A DNA stretch of 33,854 nt from Anaerovorax odorimutans DSM 5092 (GTDB lineage: Bacteria > Bacillota > Clostridia > Peptostreptococcales > Anaerovoracaceae), in NCBI RefSeq assembly GCF_000426305.1, contig NZ_AUFC01000031.1, positions 1 to 33,854 on the forward strand. The letters are read 5' to 3'. The position numbers were made by a program, and so were the translations under genes. Positions 16,537 to 23,942 of this stretch are shown piece after piece; the stretch's first letter is position 1, and the number at the start of each line of letters is the position of its first letter. The notes below the pieces were generated by a model. The model was not told the DNA's origin. It saw nothing but the letters and a program-made list of their open reading frames with translations, and did not search any database.

Positions 16537-16725
16537 CTAGTCAATGAAGCATTTAAAATCAGAAGAATATTTTGTTGGATAAAATTCAGTGATTTTATAG
16601 TTAGCTATCTTGTTTACGTTAAATGGGTCTTTTGATATAATTTGCTTCATTTCAGATTCATCTTTTGCATTTAATAAAATAATGCCACCGGTACGAAGAG
16701 TCTCCTCCCTGAGCAGATGAAATTT
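16537..16725 (-). pseudogene. YciI-like (YCII superfamily) protein, 5' truncated
   Basis: The frame reads TLRTGGIILLNAKDESEM, then IISKDPFNVNKIANYKITEF and ends YSSDFKCFID at TAG (16537-16539). The GG-(I/V) strand, the KDPF motif and the Y-x-I-x-EF ending are typical of small YCII-domain proteins, which are stress- or catabolism-related and mostly uncharacterised. The N-terminal third with the conserved His-Asp region is missing, and a stop closes the frame upstream near 16727. Confidence 0.6.
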
Positions 16726-16766
16726 CCTGATTTATAGTACTAAATGCTCTATTATTTTTTGCTTGT

Positions 16767-16961
16767 TTATCTCTCATTCTTTTTTACTGCCTTAACCAGC
16801 CCCTCCCTGCGATCATTTATCTCTAAATAATTGTTTTTATATACCAATGGTGCATGAATAGTCATGAAATTATTCTTTCTGGCAATATTTAATAATTCTA
16901 AGGTTTTATTAATAGTGTCTTTTTCTTTTAGACCTTTTTCAATATGCAAATAATGCACCAA
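16767..16961 (-). pseudogene. Isochorismatase-like hydrolase fragment
   Basis: The 64-codon frame includes INKTLELLNIARKNNFMTIH followed by APLVY, which resembles the first helix and strand region of cysteine hydrolases of the isochorismatase family. The start MVHYLHIEKG has no clear ribosome binding site, the N-terminal catalytic Asp segment is absent, and the C-terminal two thirds with the catalytic Cys are missing. A full member would have about 180 residues. Family assignment is tentative. Confidence 0.45.
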
Positions 16962-17063
16962 GAGTATTATAATCCGGCCTTTTTACCTTTATTATCCCAG
17001 CTTCGCTAGACGCTCTAAATAAAAAAACACGACTAAACTTTTTCATTCAATCGCGCTTTTTTC
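16962..17063. other. Short non-coding gap
   Basis: Nothing recognisable apart from AT-rich sequence; it separates the isochorismatase-like remnant from the 3' end of the RloB remnant. Confidence 0.3.
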
Positions 17064-17552
17064 TTATAAATATTTTTGAAGTTCTTCTACTAATTCATAC
17101 ACCCGAGTTGCAGGGCAACATTGTGAGGGAGGCGAGTTATTATATTCTTCATACTGTCTCTTTGCTCTTCTAATAGTCTCTTGGGTATGCTCTTTTATAA
17201 TTGTTTAATATCTCATTATACCGTTCTCTCCCCACATTGGAATTTAAATCTTGAAAATGTAGGATGAACCACAGCTCTATGCACTCGTTTGACCGTGCAA
17301 CTTTATATACCCTCTCAACATTTCTACCTTCTGCACTGTACTGAGTGTTATCAAAATTATCAAGAGGAAAATCATCTTTGTCATACATGAGCCATGCAAT
17401 AGAGGCTTGCGGTAAATCCTTTTTTACTTGTTTTCGAGCATATTCTAATAGACTTCTTGTATTTCATACAAATTTTCAAACTTCTTTTTCTTCTTTTCCA
17501 TCATACCATTTAATTTTTTCTGATTACTTGCTTTTAGTGGTTTTTTACTCAT
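17064..17552 (-). pseudogene. RloB-family protein, frameshifted
   Basis: The gene starts at an ATG (17550-17552) with GGAGG upstream and is set one base after the TGA of the ATPase gene, a coupled pair. It reads KKKKKFENLY, then shifts frame near 17455-17470 into EYARKQVKKDLPQASIAW, MYDKDDF and SNECIELWFILHF, which are the RloB hallmarks. It shifts again after YPRDY into RAKRQYEEYNNSPPS and ends VYELVEELQKYL at TAA (17064-17066). At least two frameshifts, and probably a deletion near the N-terminus, inactivate it. RloB is a partner of an RloA-type ATPase in abortive-infection modules (AbiL-like). Confidence 0.75.
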
Positions 17553-17553
17553 C

Positions 17554-18730
17554 TCAAACCTCCCAATCCAAAATCCGTCTTAGATAGGGATCTGCTCCGT
17601 AACGTCCTTCTATATATTGCTTGCCATAAGATTCATCTTTTCTTGGTGACTTTCCATTTTCTTTTTTAAAAGCAATCAGAGAATATATGGTTGAAGCATT
17701 AGAAGAATTCAATGCACAAAACCAAATCTCATCACGTCGATATACAGCAGGAATCATAGTCGTCATATCATGGGAAGTTAACAACAACTGCGCACCATGT
17801 TTATTGACTTTAGGATTTGTGAACAGTTCTATGATATATCTCAAAAGCTTCGGATGTAGTTTTGCATCCAGCTCATCTGCCACCATTAAATTCCCACTTT
17901 GTAAACAATCTATAATCTCTGCTAAGCTTCCAAAAAGTTTTCTTGTTCCACTGGATTCTTCTTCAAGCAGTACTTCTTGAGTCTACAATCTTCTAAAGTA
18001 TGCTTGGTATATATTTCAATAATGTTGTCATCGGTATCTTTTTCAATCCTTAAATTCAGAAATGTTTACATCCATTTCACGAAACACAGCAAACATCGTT
18101 TTTTTCAATTTATCATCTTTAGGAAATATGTTTTGCCTATCTTTTATAGAGTTGTCATAATCTAATATTTGGATATCTGAAAACCAAGTAATAACATCCT
18201 CAATTGCGTCCACATCATAGTTTATTGCTACATGAGATAGCAATGGCATAGCTGATTTTAATTTTTCAACCACAATACCTTCTAAGTCTTCTCCTAAGAA
18301 GGTTTCATATTGAGAACGCTCAAAAATAATCTCTGCATCCTTTGAGCCAATCCTTCTCATATACAAATTTTCTTCTACAATCTGATTATGAAGTAAGGAT
18401 AACTGATATTTAAATTCTCTTTTCTTAGTCTTAAAAAGGACATCAAAATTGGATAGTAGCTCTTTACATCTTATATCAAACTTATGATATTTTTCTTTTA
18501 AATCTGCTGCTGTCATTATTTTCATTATAGTTTTTTTATCATTCTTTAATTCTTGCATATCAAGCTGAGATGTTAAAATCTTACTCAAAACAAATGCACT
18601 CAGAAATTTCAATGATTCTAATACTGTCGATTTTCCACCACCGTTTGGACCATATAATACTATGACTGGCAGATATTGTTCTCCATCTAATGAGTCTACT
18701 ATAAGGCTATCTTTGTGCTCAGTAATGGGC
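17554..18730 (-). pseudogene. RloA-type AAA ATPase, frameshifted and 5' truncated
   Basis: Walker A GPNGGGKST is encoded near 18640, followed by an insertion domain (18043-18610). After a frameshift at about 18050 comes DTDDNIIEIYTKHTLEDC; after another near 17985 comes ESSGTRKLFGSLAEIIDCL, then ADELDAKLHPKLLRYIIELF (Walker B region), LLLTSHD and the end ILDWEV-stop. The N-terminal LRKISISNFRSF-type start is missing, and a TAG cuts the frame just before ITEHKDS. With RloB next to it, this was an ATPase plus effector phage-defence pair, now dead. Confidence 0.75.
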
Positions 18731-18854
18731 TAAGTACGGGTTTTGGTTACAGCGTATGTTGCCTCATTTTGTCGTCGTTAAATTGGAAGTTATAGCTTAT
18801 CCTTATACCACTAAAGGAAACTCACTGTATAATAGAATGGCTGTAAATATAAAA

Positions 18855-19198
18855 TTATTCCTGACTTGGCTGAAATTTCTTATCCATTTTTTCCAGACTC
18901 TCATCAAAGCGCCCGGCTTCTTGTTCGTCTATCTTCATCACAGGACTGTCATAGTAAACCCATTTCCTTACATCCAAAGCTTCCGGCTTCAATTCTTTTA
19001 CCATCATTGCTGCTAGGAATGTTCCATTCTAAAGACAGGTATTGTACTTTTTACAACTCTTAAAGCCACAGCTTACATAATTGCTTGGGTTACCAAATAT
19101 TACAATCACATTATAACCAAGTGCAATCGCCTGATCAAAAGAATGCTCGATAAGCATTTTTCCGTAACCCATTCTTTGGTATTCCGGAATAATGTATC
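18855..19198 (-). pseudogene. GNAT-family N-acetyltransferase, truncated and amber-interrupted
   Basis: The frame includes IIPEYQRMGYGKMLIEHSF (acetyl-CoA-binding Q/R-x-x-G-x-G/A-like loop), ALGYNVIVIFGNPSNYVSCG and CGFKSCKKYNTCL. An in-frame TAG (19029-19031) stands where Glu is expected; the frame then continues NGTFLAAMMVKELKPEAL and ends EKMDKKFQPSQE at TAA (18855-18857). The N-terminal third is missing. The order and wording are those of common clostridial GNAT proteins of about 165-180 residues. Confidence 0.75.
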
Positions 19199-19356
19199 AC
19201 ATACTATCCTATTGACAAATTCACTAAGATAAATATAAATACATTTATTTAGTGCGTTCAGTTCTTCTTTTAAAAAAAGACATAAATCGTCCTTTTTCCA
19301 TCCGATTTTTGCCCCAAATTCACTTTAAAACCACAACATATTGTGTTCAACAATCT
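19199..19356. other. Recombinase 3' flank with palindrome-type repeat
   Basis: On the minus strand, right after the recombinase stop, comes GAACACAATATGTTGTGG, a hairpin with CACAA/TTGTG arms (19339-19352), then a tract ending GGGGCAAAAA (about 19309-19320). The same succession follows tail copy 1 at 9.85-9.90 kb and, in weaker form, occurs at 11.13-11.23 and 12.09-12.14 kb. It may be the outer end or attachment region of the element that the recombinase moves. Confidence 0.45.
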
Positions 19357-21042
19357 TTATTTCTTATCCACACCACATTTCGTCATCAGAACCACACATT
19401 CAACGGTATTACCTTTATCCCACAAAAGTTCCTGTACCTCATGCCCGTCTTTATACACAGGGAAGTTAAAGGAGATGGACTTCAATGGCACTTCTGCTTC
19501 ATCACGAGTGTATATTTGAATTTCTTTAATCAAAGAAGATACAAGAGCTTTTCGTTCTTCGTCACTGATTTTATCATAAACTTTTTCAAAGTTAATCATC
19601 AGTTTGTAAACATTATCCAGCGTAATAGCGTTCGCTTCAACTGAACGGCGCTTTAATTTTGCATCTTCAATTTTTTCTTCTAATTCGACTATTATATCAT
19701 ACAGACCATCTAATCGAATAGTCATGTCATGCAATTTCCTATCTCGGAAGCGGGTATCTTCGGGCAATGTATCAATCTCGTTTTCTAAGCGAGCTTTATT
19801 TATATCTACTTCTCGTAGTTTTGCCTCATAATTTTTAATCTCTCTATCAATGGTTGTAGTATCAATCTGAGTTCCGATTCTTGCTTTGACTTCTTTAGCA
19901 AAGGTTTCATTGCTGACCAATTCCTTAATTGCCTCAATTACAAGCGGCTCAATCTCTGTTTTCTTAAGCATAGCTTTATAGTCACAACTTTTACCACGAA
20001 CATTTCGGTTACGACTACATACATAATAATATACTTCTTTATAAGAACCGTCTTTGTTTGTCCATGCGTGTTTATTGGTATACATAGGGCCACCACAAAC
20101 AGGACACTTTAAAATTCCTGTCAACAAATGTGCTCGATCCTTACCAACCTTTGATGGTTGCTTTACTCCTGTTGCTATTCTTTTTTCACGAACCTTATTC
20201 CATAATTCTTCACTGATAATAGCCTCATGCTGACCATCAGCCAAAATATAATCTTCCTGCCAAGCTTGGCGGTATTGATTTTTCGTACCCTTTACTTTTT
20301 CTCTTGCCCGTCTGCCAAAAGCAATTTTTCCGCAGTAAACCGGATTGTCCAAAATCTGTCTTACAAAATGGCTGCTCCACTCTTTGAGCTTTCCATTCTG
20401 CCTCTGGATTTTCCTAACCCCTTGTAAATTAAGATATTGTGCCACTTTACCGTATCCCATGCTTGTATTGGCAAACTTATCATATATCAGACGAATAACC
20501 TCTGCTTCCTCTTCCTGTATAAAAAGCATCTTATCCTTTAAGTAATAACCATAAGGAGCAAAGCCACCGTTCCAGCCACCTTGCCGGGCTTTTTCTTTAC
20601 GACCATTCATAGTCTGCTCAATGATATTTTCTCTCTCAATTTCAGCTACAGCAGAAAGAACAGAAATGAGAAGTTTTCCACTTGTCTGTGACGAATCAAT
20701 TCCTTCTTCAATACATATTAAGTTTACCCCATAGGACTGCACAAACTCTAAGGAATTTAAAATATCAGCAGCATTCCGCCCAAATCGGGATAATTTATAA
20801 ACTAATATGTATTCGATCTGCAATCCATTTTCAATATCGGATAACATTTGCTTAAAAGCTGGTCTGCCTTCGATAGATTTCCCTGATTTTCCGGCATCTT
20901 CGTAGATATCTACAATAACCATTTCTTCTCTTTCTGCAAATCGTTTTAAGCTATTTATCTGACCATCCAAGCTAAATCCATCTACCTGCATCTCTGTGCT
21001 AACACGGGGATACAGAACACATTTCTTTCCACTTCTATTCAT
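19357..21042 (-). CDS. Large serine recombinase (site-specific, integrative-element type)
   Basis: The 561-residue protein has the resolvase/invertase catalytic domain at the N-terminus (YPRVSTEMQ with S15 as nucleophile, then KLSRFGRN and the E-helix SGKLLISVLSAVAEIERENI). A recombinase domain follows (about 165-270: GGWNGGFAPYGYYL, then DNPVYCGKIAFG), then a zinc ribbon (CPVCGG followed by YYYVCSRN and SCDYK), a long coiled coil (about 395-480) and a C-terminal tail ending TVECVVLMTKCGVDKK. The start ATG has GGAGG 7 nt upstream; ATGs further up overlap that site. It would integrate and excise a mobile element without needing homology. No inactivating change is seen. Confidence 0.92.
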   Translation of the reverse strand: MNRSGKKCVLYPRVSTEMQVDGFSLDGQINSLKRFAEREEMVIVDIYEDAGKSGKSIEGRPAFKQMLSDIENGLQIEYILVYKLSRFGRNAADILNSLEFVQSYGVNLICIEEGIDSSQTSGKLLISVLSAVAEIERENIIEQTMNGRKEKARQGGWNGGFAPYGYYLKDKMLFIQEEEAEVIRLIYDKFANTSMGYGKVAQYLNLQGVRKIQRQNGKLKEWSSHFVRQILDNPVYCGKIAFGRRAREKVKGTKNQYRQAWQEDYILADGQHEAIISEELWNKVREKRIATGVKQPSKVGKDRAHLLTGILKCPVCGGPMYTNKHAWTNKDGSYKEVYYYVCSRNRNVRGKSCDYKAMLKKTEIEPLVIEAIKELVSNETFAKEVKARIGTQIDTTTIDREIKNYEAKLREVDINKARLENEIDTLPEDTRFRDRKLHDMTIRLDGLYDIIVELEEKIEDAKLKRRSVEANAITLDNVYKLMINFEKVYDKISDEERKALVSSLIKEIQIYTRDEAEVPLKSISFNFPVYKDGHEVQELLWDKGNTVECVVLMTKCGVDKK

Positions 21043-21107
21043 AATCATACCTCCTACCATGCCGAGTTTCTTAACGAAAAATATCCTTATGTAATGTGCT
21101 GTGTAAT

Positions 21108-21275
21108 CTACACAACACAATCTAATTCTTTTAAAACTTCCGCTCCATGCTTTTCAACCACACTTGCCAATGTGTTCATAAAAATATTGAAATCTTGTGA
21201 CTGCGGATGAAAAGATTGTTCTTTTGGAGCAGCACTTGTTATTAAATCTTCTGATACACGCTTGATATCTTTCAT
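21108..21275 (-). CDS. Small 55-residue protein between toxin and recombinase
   Basis: The product runs from MKDIKRVSEDLITSAAPKEQ to EVLKELDCVV, soluble and acidic, with no known domain visible. The ATG is preceded by GGAGG with 9 nt spacing, and the gene sits 65 nt upstream of the recombinase start and about 116 nt downstream of the MazF/PemK-like gene, all on the minus strand. The position suggests either a recombination directionality or accessory factor, or an antitoxin in reverse order. Both are guesses. Confidence 0.6.
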   Translation of the reverse strand: MKDIKRVSEDLITSAAPKEQSFHPQSQDFNIFMNTLASVVEKHGAEVLKELDCVV

Positions 21276-21391
21276 CTGTAAACACCTCCGTGAATACATA
21301 CCTCCATTATAAATAGGTTTCAAATATATGTGAAATGTGTCGATCGAGTTTTTAAGTACAACTGTTATTAAAGAACGGCGAAAACACATAA

Positions 21392-21748
21392 TTAATGGCT
21401 CTCCAAACCTATACTAATTGAGAGAGCCTTATCTATCAAAGGGATTTCTTCCTCACTAATTCTGCCAACATATCTTTTCAAACGTTTTTTATCGATTGTA
21501 ATGATTTGCTCCAGCAATACCATAGACGGAATCGATAGTTCAGGAGAAAAATCTAATACAAAATGGGGCGGTAAACTTGCTTTGTAGTGAATTTTTCCTG
21601 TGATTGCCGCTACGATGACCGTTGGACTAAATCTATTGCCTATATTATTTTGAATGATTAGAACGGGGCGATAACCACTTTGTTCTGAACCAATTCCATG
21701 ATTTAAATCGGCATAGAAAATATCTCCACGGAATAATCTACGACTCAT
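21392..21748 (-). CDS. MazF/PemK-family endoribonuclease toxin
   Basis: The 118-residue protein has the family sequence RLFRGDIFYADLNHGIGSEQ followed by SGYRPVLIIQNN and RFSPTVIVAAITGK, then MVLLEQIITIDKKRL near the end. These include the conserved Arg and Thr positions that cut single-stranded RNA in MazF. GGAGG stands 10 nt before the chosen ATG. No MazE-like antitoxin gene lies upstream, where it usually does; the region before it (21749-22266) has only one doubtful 37-codon frame. In Clostridia-type elements such a gene often sits with sigma and recombinase genes, perhaps for element maintenance. Confidence 0.88.
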   Translation of the reverse strand: MSRRLFRGDIFYADLNHGIGSEQSGYRPVLIIQNNIGNRFSPTVIVAAITGKIHYKASLPPHFVLDFSPELSIPSMVLLEQIITIDKKRLKRYVGRISEEEIPLIDKALSISIGLESH

Positions 21749-22266
21749 AATTTGCAAGCCTCCTCTTTTCAAAAGATTTGTTAGAAATCGAATAAGCTAC
21801 GCCGTCTGGTTAAATCATCATTTTACTGGATGCTAAATTACAACGCAGCCTATCCTACTTTTGTTTTTGAGTTTACTTTTTTACAGATGTCTGGACGGGT
21901 GAAAGCTTGTCCACCTTCATAGGGATTTTCCCTTCCTCCATACTGATGGCGGATCGTACTCATTGCGTGCGACGGCTTACGACCTGCTAGGTCACTTCAA
22001 CGCTCAAGCTGTGACTGTACGAAAGTATCATTATCAGGAGCATAGCTTCTAACAGCAGACCAGCAACTGTTTGCCTGCGACATGGGCAAAATCGCTCACC
22101 ACATTTTCTAATCATGTGGGTCATGGCGTGCCTGCCGCTCAGCTACGCTCCGTATGTATCTAGGGCATCTTTTTATTTAGTTTTCAAGGGACAGGTGAAG
22201 GTGAAAAAGTATGTCCTTCATATACCGTTTCATTTTTCAAACTATTTCGCAGGCATATTAGAGAAT
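21749..22266 (-). other. GC-richer, largely non-coding leader-like region
   Basis: Compared with its surroundings this stretch is richer in G and C and has many short inverted segments. The only frame with protein-like text is a 37-codon minus-strand frame at 21850-21963 (IRHQYGGRENPYEGGQAFTR) with no ribosome binding site. The stretch ends on the left at the toxin gene and on the right at the sigma-factor stop. It may be a structured RNA leader for the toxin-recombinase unit, or part of a degraded gene. Confidence 0.4.
21850..21963 (-). CDS. Doubtful 37-residue peptide
   Basis: The frame starts MSTIRHQYGG and ends VNSKTKVG at TAG. The sequence looks protein-like and the same frame is open for about ten codons before the ATG, so it may be the end of a longer, broken gene. 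No ribosome binding site is present. Low confidence. Confidence 0.25.
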   Translation of the reverse strand: MSTIRHQYGGRENPYEGGQAFTRPDICKKVNSKTKVG

Positions 22267-22683
22267 TTATTTTAATAATTTTTCAATGTTTTGTAATGCC
22301 CTATTGATACTGTCCCGGACGGCGCTTTCCCCAATGCCCTCCGCTTTGGCAATGGATGACTTACTCATGCCCATAAAGTAGTGTGCGTAGATTCGCTTAG
22401 CTTGTTTATCAGGTAAAGCTGAGATGGCTGCATGAAGCTGTTCCGCTGTTACCTTACTCTCATAAATCTCGCAGGGATTAAGAGCTACAAAAAGAATTTC
22501 ATACTCAATGCCATCGCCACGATCTAGTGAGTAATATGCCTTGTGGCGATATCTCCGTAGATAATAGGCAGCATCAGCGTGTTCATAAGTATCCATGAGA
22601 GTCGCAACTTCATCTGGTACGTCGATAATGTAGTCTGTTTTATAAAAATCGGGATAGTATTTTCGTAGATTAATTTTTGCCAT
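22267..22683 (-). CDS. Small sigma-70-like factor of an integrative element
   Basis: This protein of 138 residues has a variable N-terminal half, with a central RRYRHKAYYSLDRGDGIEYE segment typical of the element-borne factors. Its C-terminal region-4-like helix-turn-helix is LPDKQAKRIYAHYFMGMSKS followed by SIAKAEGIGESAVRDSINRA. Region 2 is poorly conserved, so it may act as a DNA-binding activator rather than a true sigma. The ATG has GGAGG 8 nt upstream. It lies divergent to the XRE repressor gene, and its promoter carries a likely operator of that repressor. Confidence 0.85.
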   Translation of the reverse strand: MAKINLRKYYPDFYKTDYIIDVPDEVATLMDTYEHADAAYYLRRYRHKAYYSLDRGDGIEYEILFVALNPCEIYESKVTAEQLHAAISALPDKQAKRIYAHYFMGMSKSSIAKAEGIGESAVRDSINRALQNIEKLLK

Positions 22684-22784
22684 GTTATTTTCCTCCGTTT
22701 CGGTATTTGGTGAATAAGTAACCAAAACGAAACTGGCGGGGATCTGCAACCTACAGAACTAACATAACTTTTCAAATTAGGGCA

Positions 22785-22822
22785 TAAAAAACGTCAGACA
22801 GCCGCAAAGACTTTCTGACGTT
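22785..22822 (-). terminator. Terminator-like hairpin in the sigma-gene leader
   Basis: AACGTCAGA (22790-22798) and TCTGACGTT (22814-22822) form a perfect 9-bp stem, followed on the minus strand by six T. It lies between the sigma-gene promoter (22859-22888) and its start (22683), so it could act as an attenuator: transcripts may end here unless antitermination or translation of the leader prevents it. Confidence 0.65.
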
Positions 22823-22858
22823 CCAAATAAGGGATAAGACTACAGTATAATAATACTG

Positions 22859-22888
22859 ATTATACCAGTTTAATCGTGCATGTATGAA
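22859..22888 (-). promoter_or_regulatory. Promoter for the sigma-factor unit with putative XRE operator
   Basis: On the minus strand TTCATA (22883-22888) and an extended -10 (TGG-TATAAT; TATAAT at 22859-22864) are 18 nt apart. The spacer holds ATGCACGATTAAA (22869-22881), one of three copies of this motif around the XRE gene. A repressor on it would block the promoter. Confidence 0.6.
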
Positions 22889-22959
22889 GCCATAGTATTC
22901 AGGAGGCGAATACCAACTTTTTTTAGGAAGTTACCAAAATATATGTATAGTAAAATATA

Positions 22960-23056
22960 ATGTCCATCCATGCCTGCTCCTCCAAACAGCAGCACAGATG
23001 GACATATCTATAAGCCCTGCCAAGCTACCGTTTTTTTTATTGGATATTGGCACGGC
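22960..23056. repeat. Two consecutive inverted repeats in the sigma/XRE divergent region
   Basis: ATGTCCATC (22960-22968) pairs perfectly with GATGGACAT (22997-23005), with an inner stem CTGCT (22974-22978)/AGCAG (22988-22992). It is followed by GCC-C-TGCCAA (23014-23023) and TTGGCA-C-GGC (23047-23056) with an eight-T run in the loop. The first resembles a cruciform or a factor-independent terminator without T-run. The pair may separate the two divergent transcription units or be a relaxase or recombination site. Confidence 0.5.
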
Positions 23057-23136
23057 TAATTTAGAATATTTCAAGCAAAATCATGCATTATAATGCTTAT
23101 TAAATCAGCACTATTAGGGAATGTAAAAACCTAATT

Positions 23137-23149
23137 ATGCACGATACAA
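23137..23149 (+). promoter_or_regulatory. Putative XRE operator in the repressor's own leader
   Basis: ATGCACGATACAA lies about 20 nt upstream of the XRE start codon. The same motif is found in the promoter of the divergent sigma gene (22869-22881, reversed) and after the XRE terminator (23589-23601). It would serve negative autoregulation. Confidence 0.5.
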
Positions 23150-23169
23150 TGTATATGAGGTGAACAATC

Positions 23170-23541
23170 ATGCCGAATAATTTATTAAAGCATCTTGGTG
23201 ATTGCATCCGCAAGGCTCGCACGGACTGTGGATTAACCCAAGAGGCGCTTTCTGAGCAATCTGGTGTATCTGTTCGACATATAGCTAATATCGAAAAGGG
23301 ACGTATGAACCCTTCTTACGAAATCATAAAACTACTTATGAACCGGTTAGGGGTTTCAGCAGAAACGCTCTTCTATCCCGATATTCCAAAACAGGAGATT
23401 GAATTAAATGAGTTCATTGGTAAATATCATGCATGTTCCGAAGAAGACCGTAAAATTCTTTTACGAACTTTGAACTGCCTATCGGATGAGCTACTACGTC
23501 GATCAGCCTTACCAGAAACAAAATCGGAAAAAACGGAATAA
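23170..23541 (+). CDS. XRE-family (Cro/CI-type) transcriptional repressor
   Basis: The protein of 123 residues has the helix-turn-helix in the first 65 (IRKARTDCGLTQEALSEQSG, then VSVRHIANIEKGRMNPSYEI). A short helical tail after it (ELNEFIGKYHACSEEDRKIL) suits dimerisation. The ATG is preceded by TGAGGTGA. A TATAAT lies at 23089-23094 with a poor -35. It is divergent to the sigma/toxin/recombinase unit and followed at once by a strong terminator. It is best read as the regulator that keeps the element quiescent, similar in role to element immunity repressors. Confidence 0.88.
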   Translation: MPNNLLKHLGDCIRKARTDCGLTQEALSEQSGVSVRHIANIEKGRMNPSYEIIKLLMNRLGVSAETLFYPDIPKQEIELNEFIGKYHACSEEDRKILLRTLNCLSDELLRRSALPETKSEKTE

Positions 23542-23582
23542 AGCCAGCAGAACAAGAATTCGCTTGTCCTGCTGGCTTTTCC
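23541..23582 (+). terminator. Strong intrinsic terminator of the XRE gene
   Basis: AAGCCAGCAG (23541-23550) pairs with CTGCTGGCTT (23569-23578), extended by ACAAG/CTTGT around an AATTCG loop and followed by TTTTCC. It starts at the last bases of the XRE stop region. Confidence 0.85.
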
Positions 23583-23588
23583 GTATAT

Positions 23589-23601
23589 ATGCACGATTTA
23601 A
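23589..23601 (+). promoter_or_regulatory. Third copy of the ATGCACGAT motif
   Basis: ATGCACGATTTAA overlaps the stop codon of the small gene fragment at 23598. With the copies at 22869 and 23137 it brackets the XRE gene. Without a promoter beside it, it may be an auxiliary site for looping, or a relic. Confidence 0.4.
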
Positions 23602-23724
23602 TGTTTTAGATTGAAAGAACCGTAAAGGTTGTTAGCTTCTAGGTGATTAATCAGTTTTTGCTTTTTCCATGCTATCAACCTTTGAAAAGATTCATCGCTG
23701 ATGACGTTGTTCAATCCAGCAAGC
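23598..23724 (-). pseudogene. C-terminal fragment of an element-type gene
   Basis: A frame without a ribosome binding site reads LNNVISDESFQRLIAWKKQK followed by LINHLEANNLYGSFNLKH and ends at TAA (23598-23600). Upstream the reading is broken near 23725 (a stop or frameshift). The text is protein-like, and the place next to the XRE gene suggests a mobilisation or excision gene of the same element. The family is not recognised. Confidence 0.4.
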
Positions 23725-23913
23725 ATTTATTTGCGCAGTTTTGGAATCGACACCAAGCTGTACAGGCATATCAGGTAAAATACAATGTATCTCTAACTAT
23801 ATTTATTTTATTGGAAGTGTAAACTACTGTTTTTTATCCTCCTACTAATCCGAAATCTTACTTTTTCTCTTAAATTCATAAGATTTCATATTCTATTCTG
23901 CTTTCTGAAGAAC

Positions 23914-23938
23914 CAATAGCTATTATAGATAGCTATTG
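23914..23938 (-). terminator. Hairpin just after the ABC operon, weak terminator
   Basis: CAATAGCTAT (23914-23923) and ATAGCTATTG (23929-23938) form a perfect 10-bp stem with a 5-nt loop, starting a few bases after the stop of the last ABC gene on the minus strand. The T-tract after it is poor (GGTTCTTC), so it may stabilise the mRNA end rather than terminate efficiently. Confidence 0.5.
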
Positions 23939-23942
23939 TCTG

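Noticed and set aside
18756-19063. Two overlapping plus-strand frames
   Set aside because: They lie antisense to the GNAT pseudogene, whose minus-strand reading is clearly the coding one.
19200-19260. Plus-strand promoter (TTGACA with a TATAAA 16 nt later)
   Set aside because: No plus-strand gene follows; the recombinase is on the other strand. Chance match in AT-rich DNA is likely.
22196-22280. Short plus-strand frame starting GTG at 22196
   Set aside because: Fewer than 30 codons, no ribosome binding site, and it overlaps the sigma-factor gene end in antisense.
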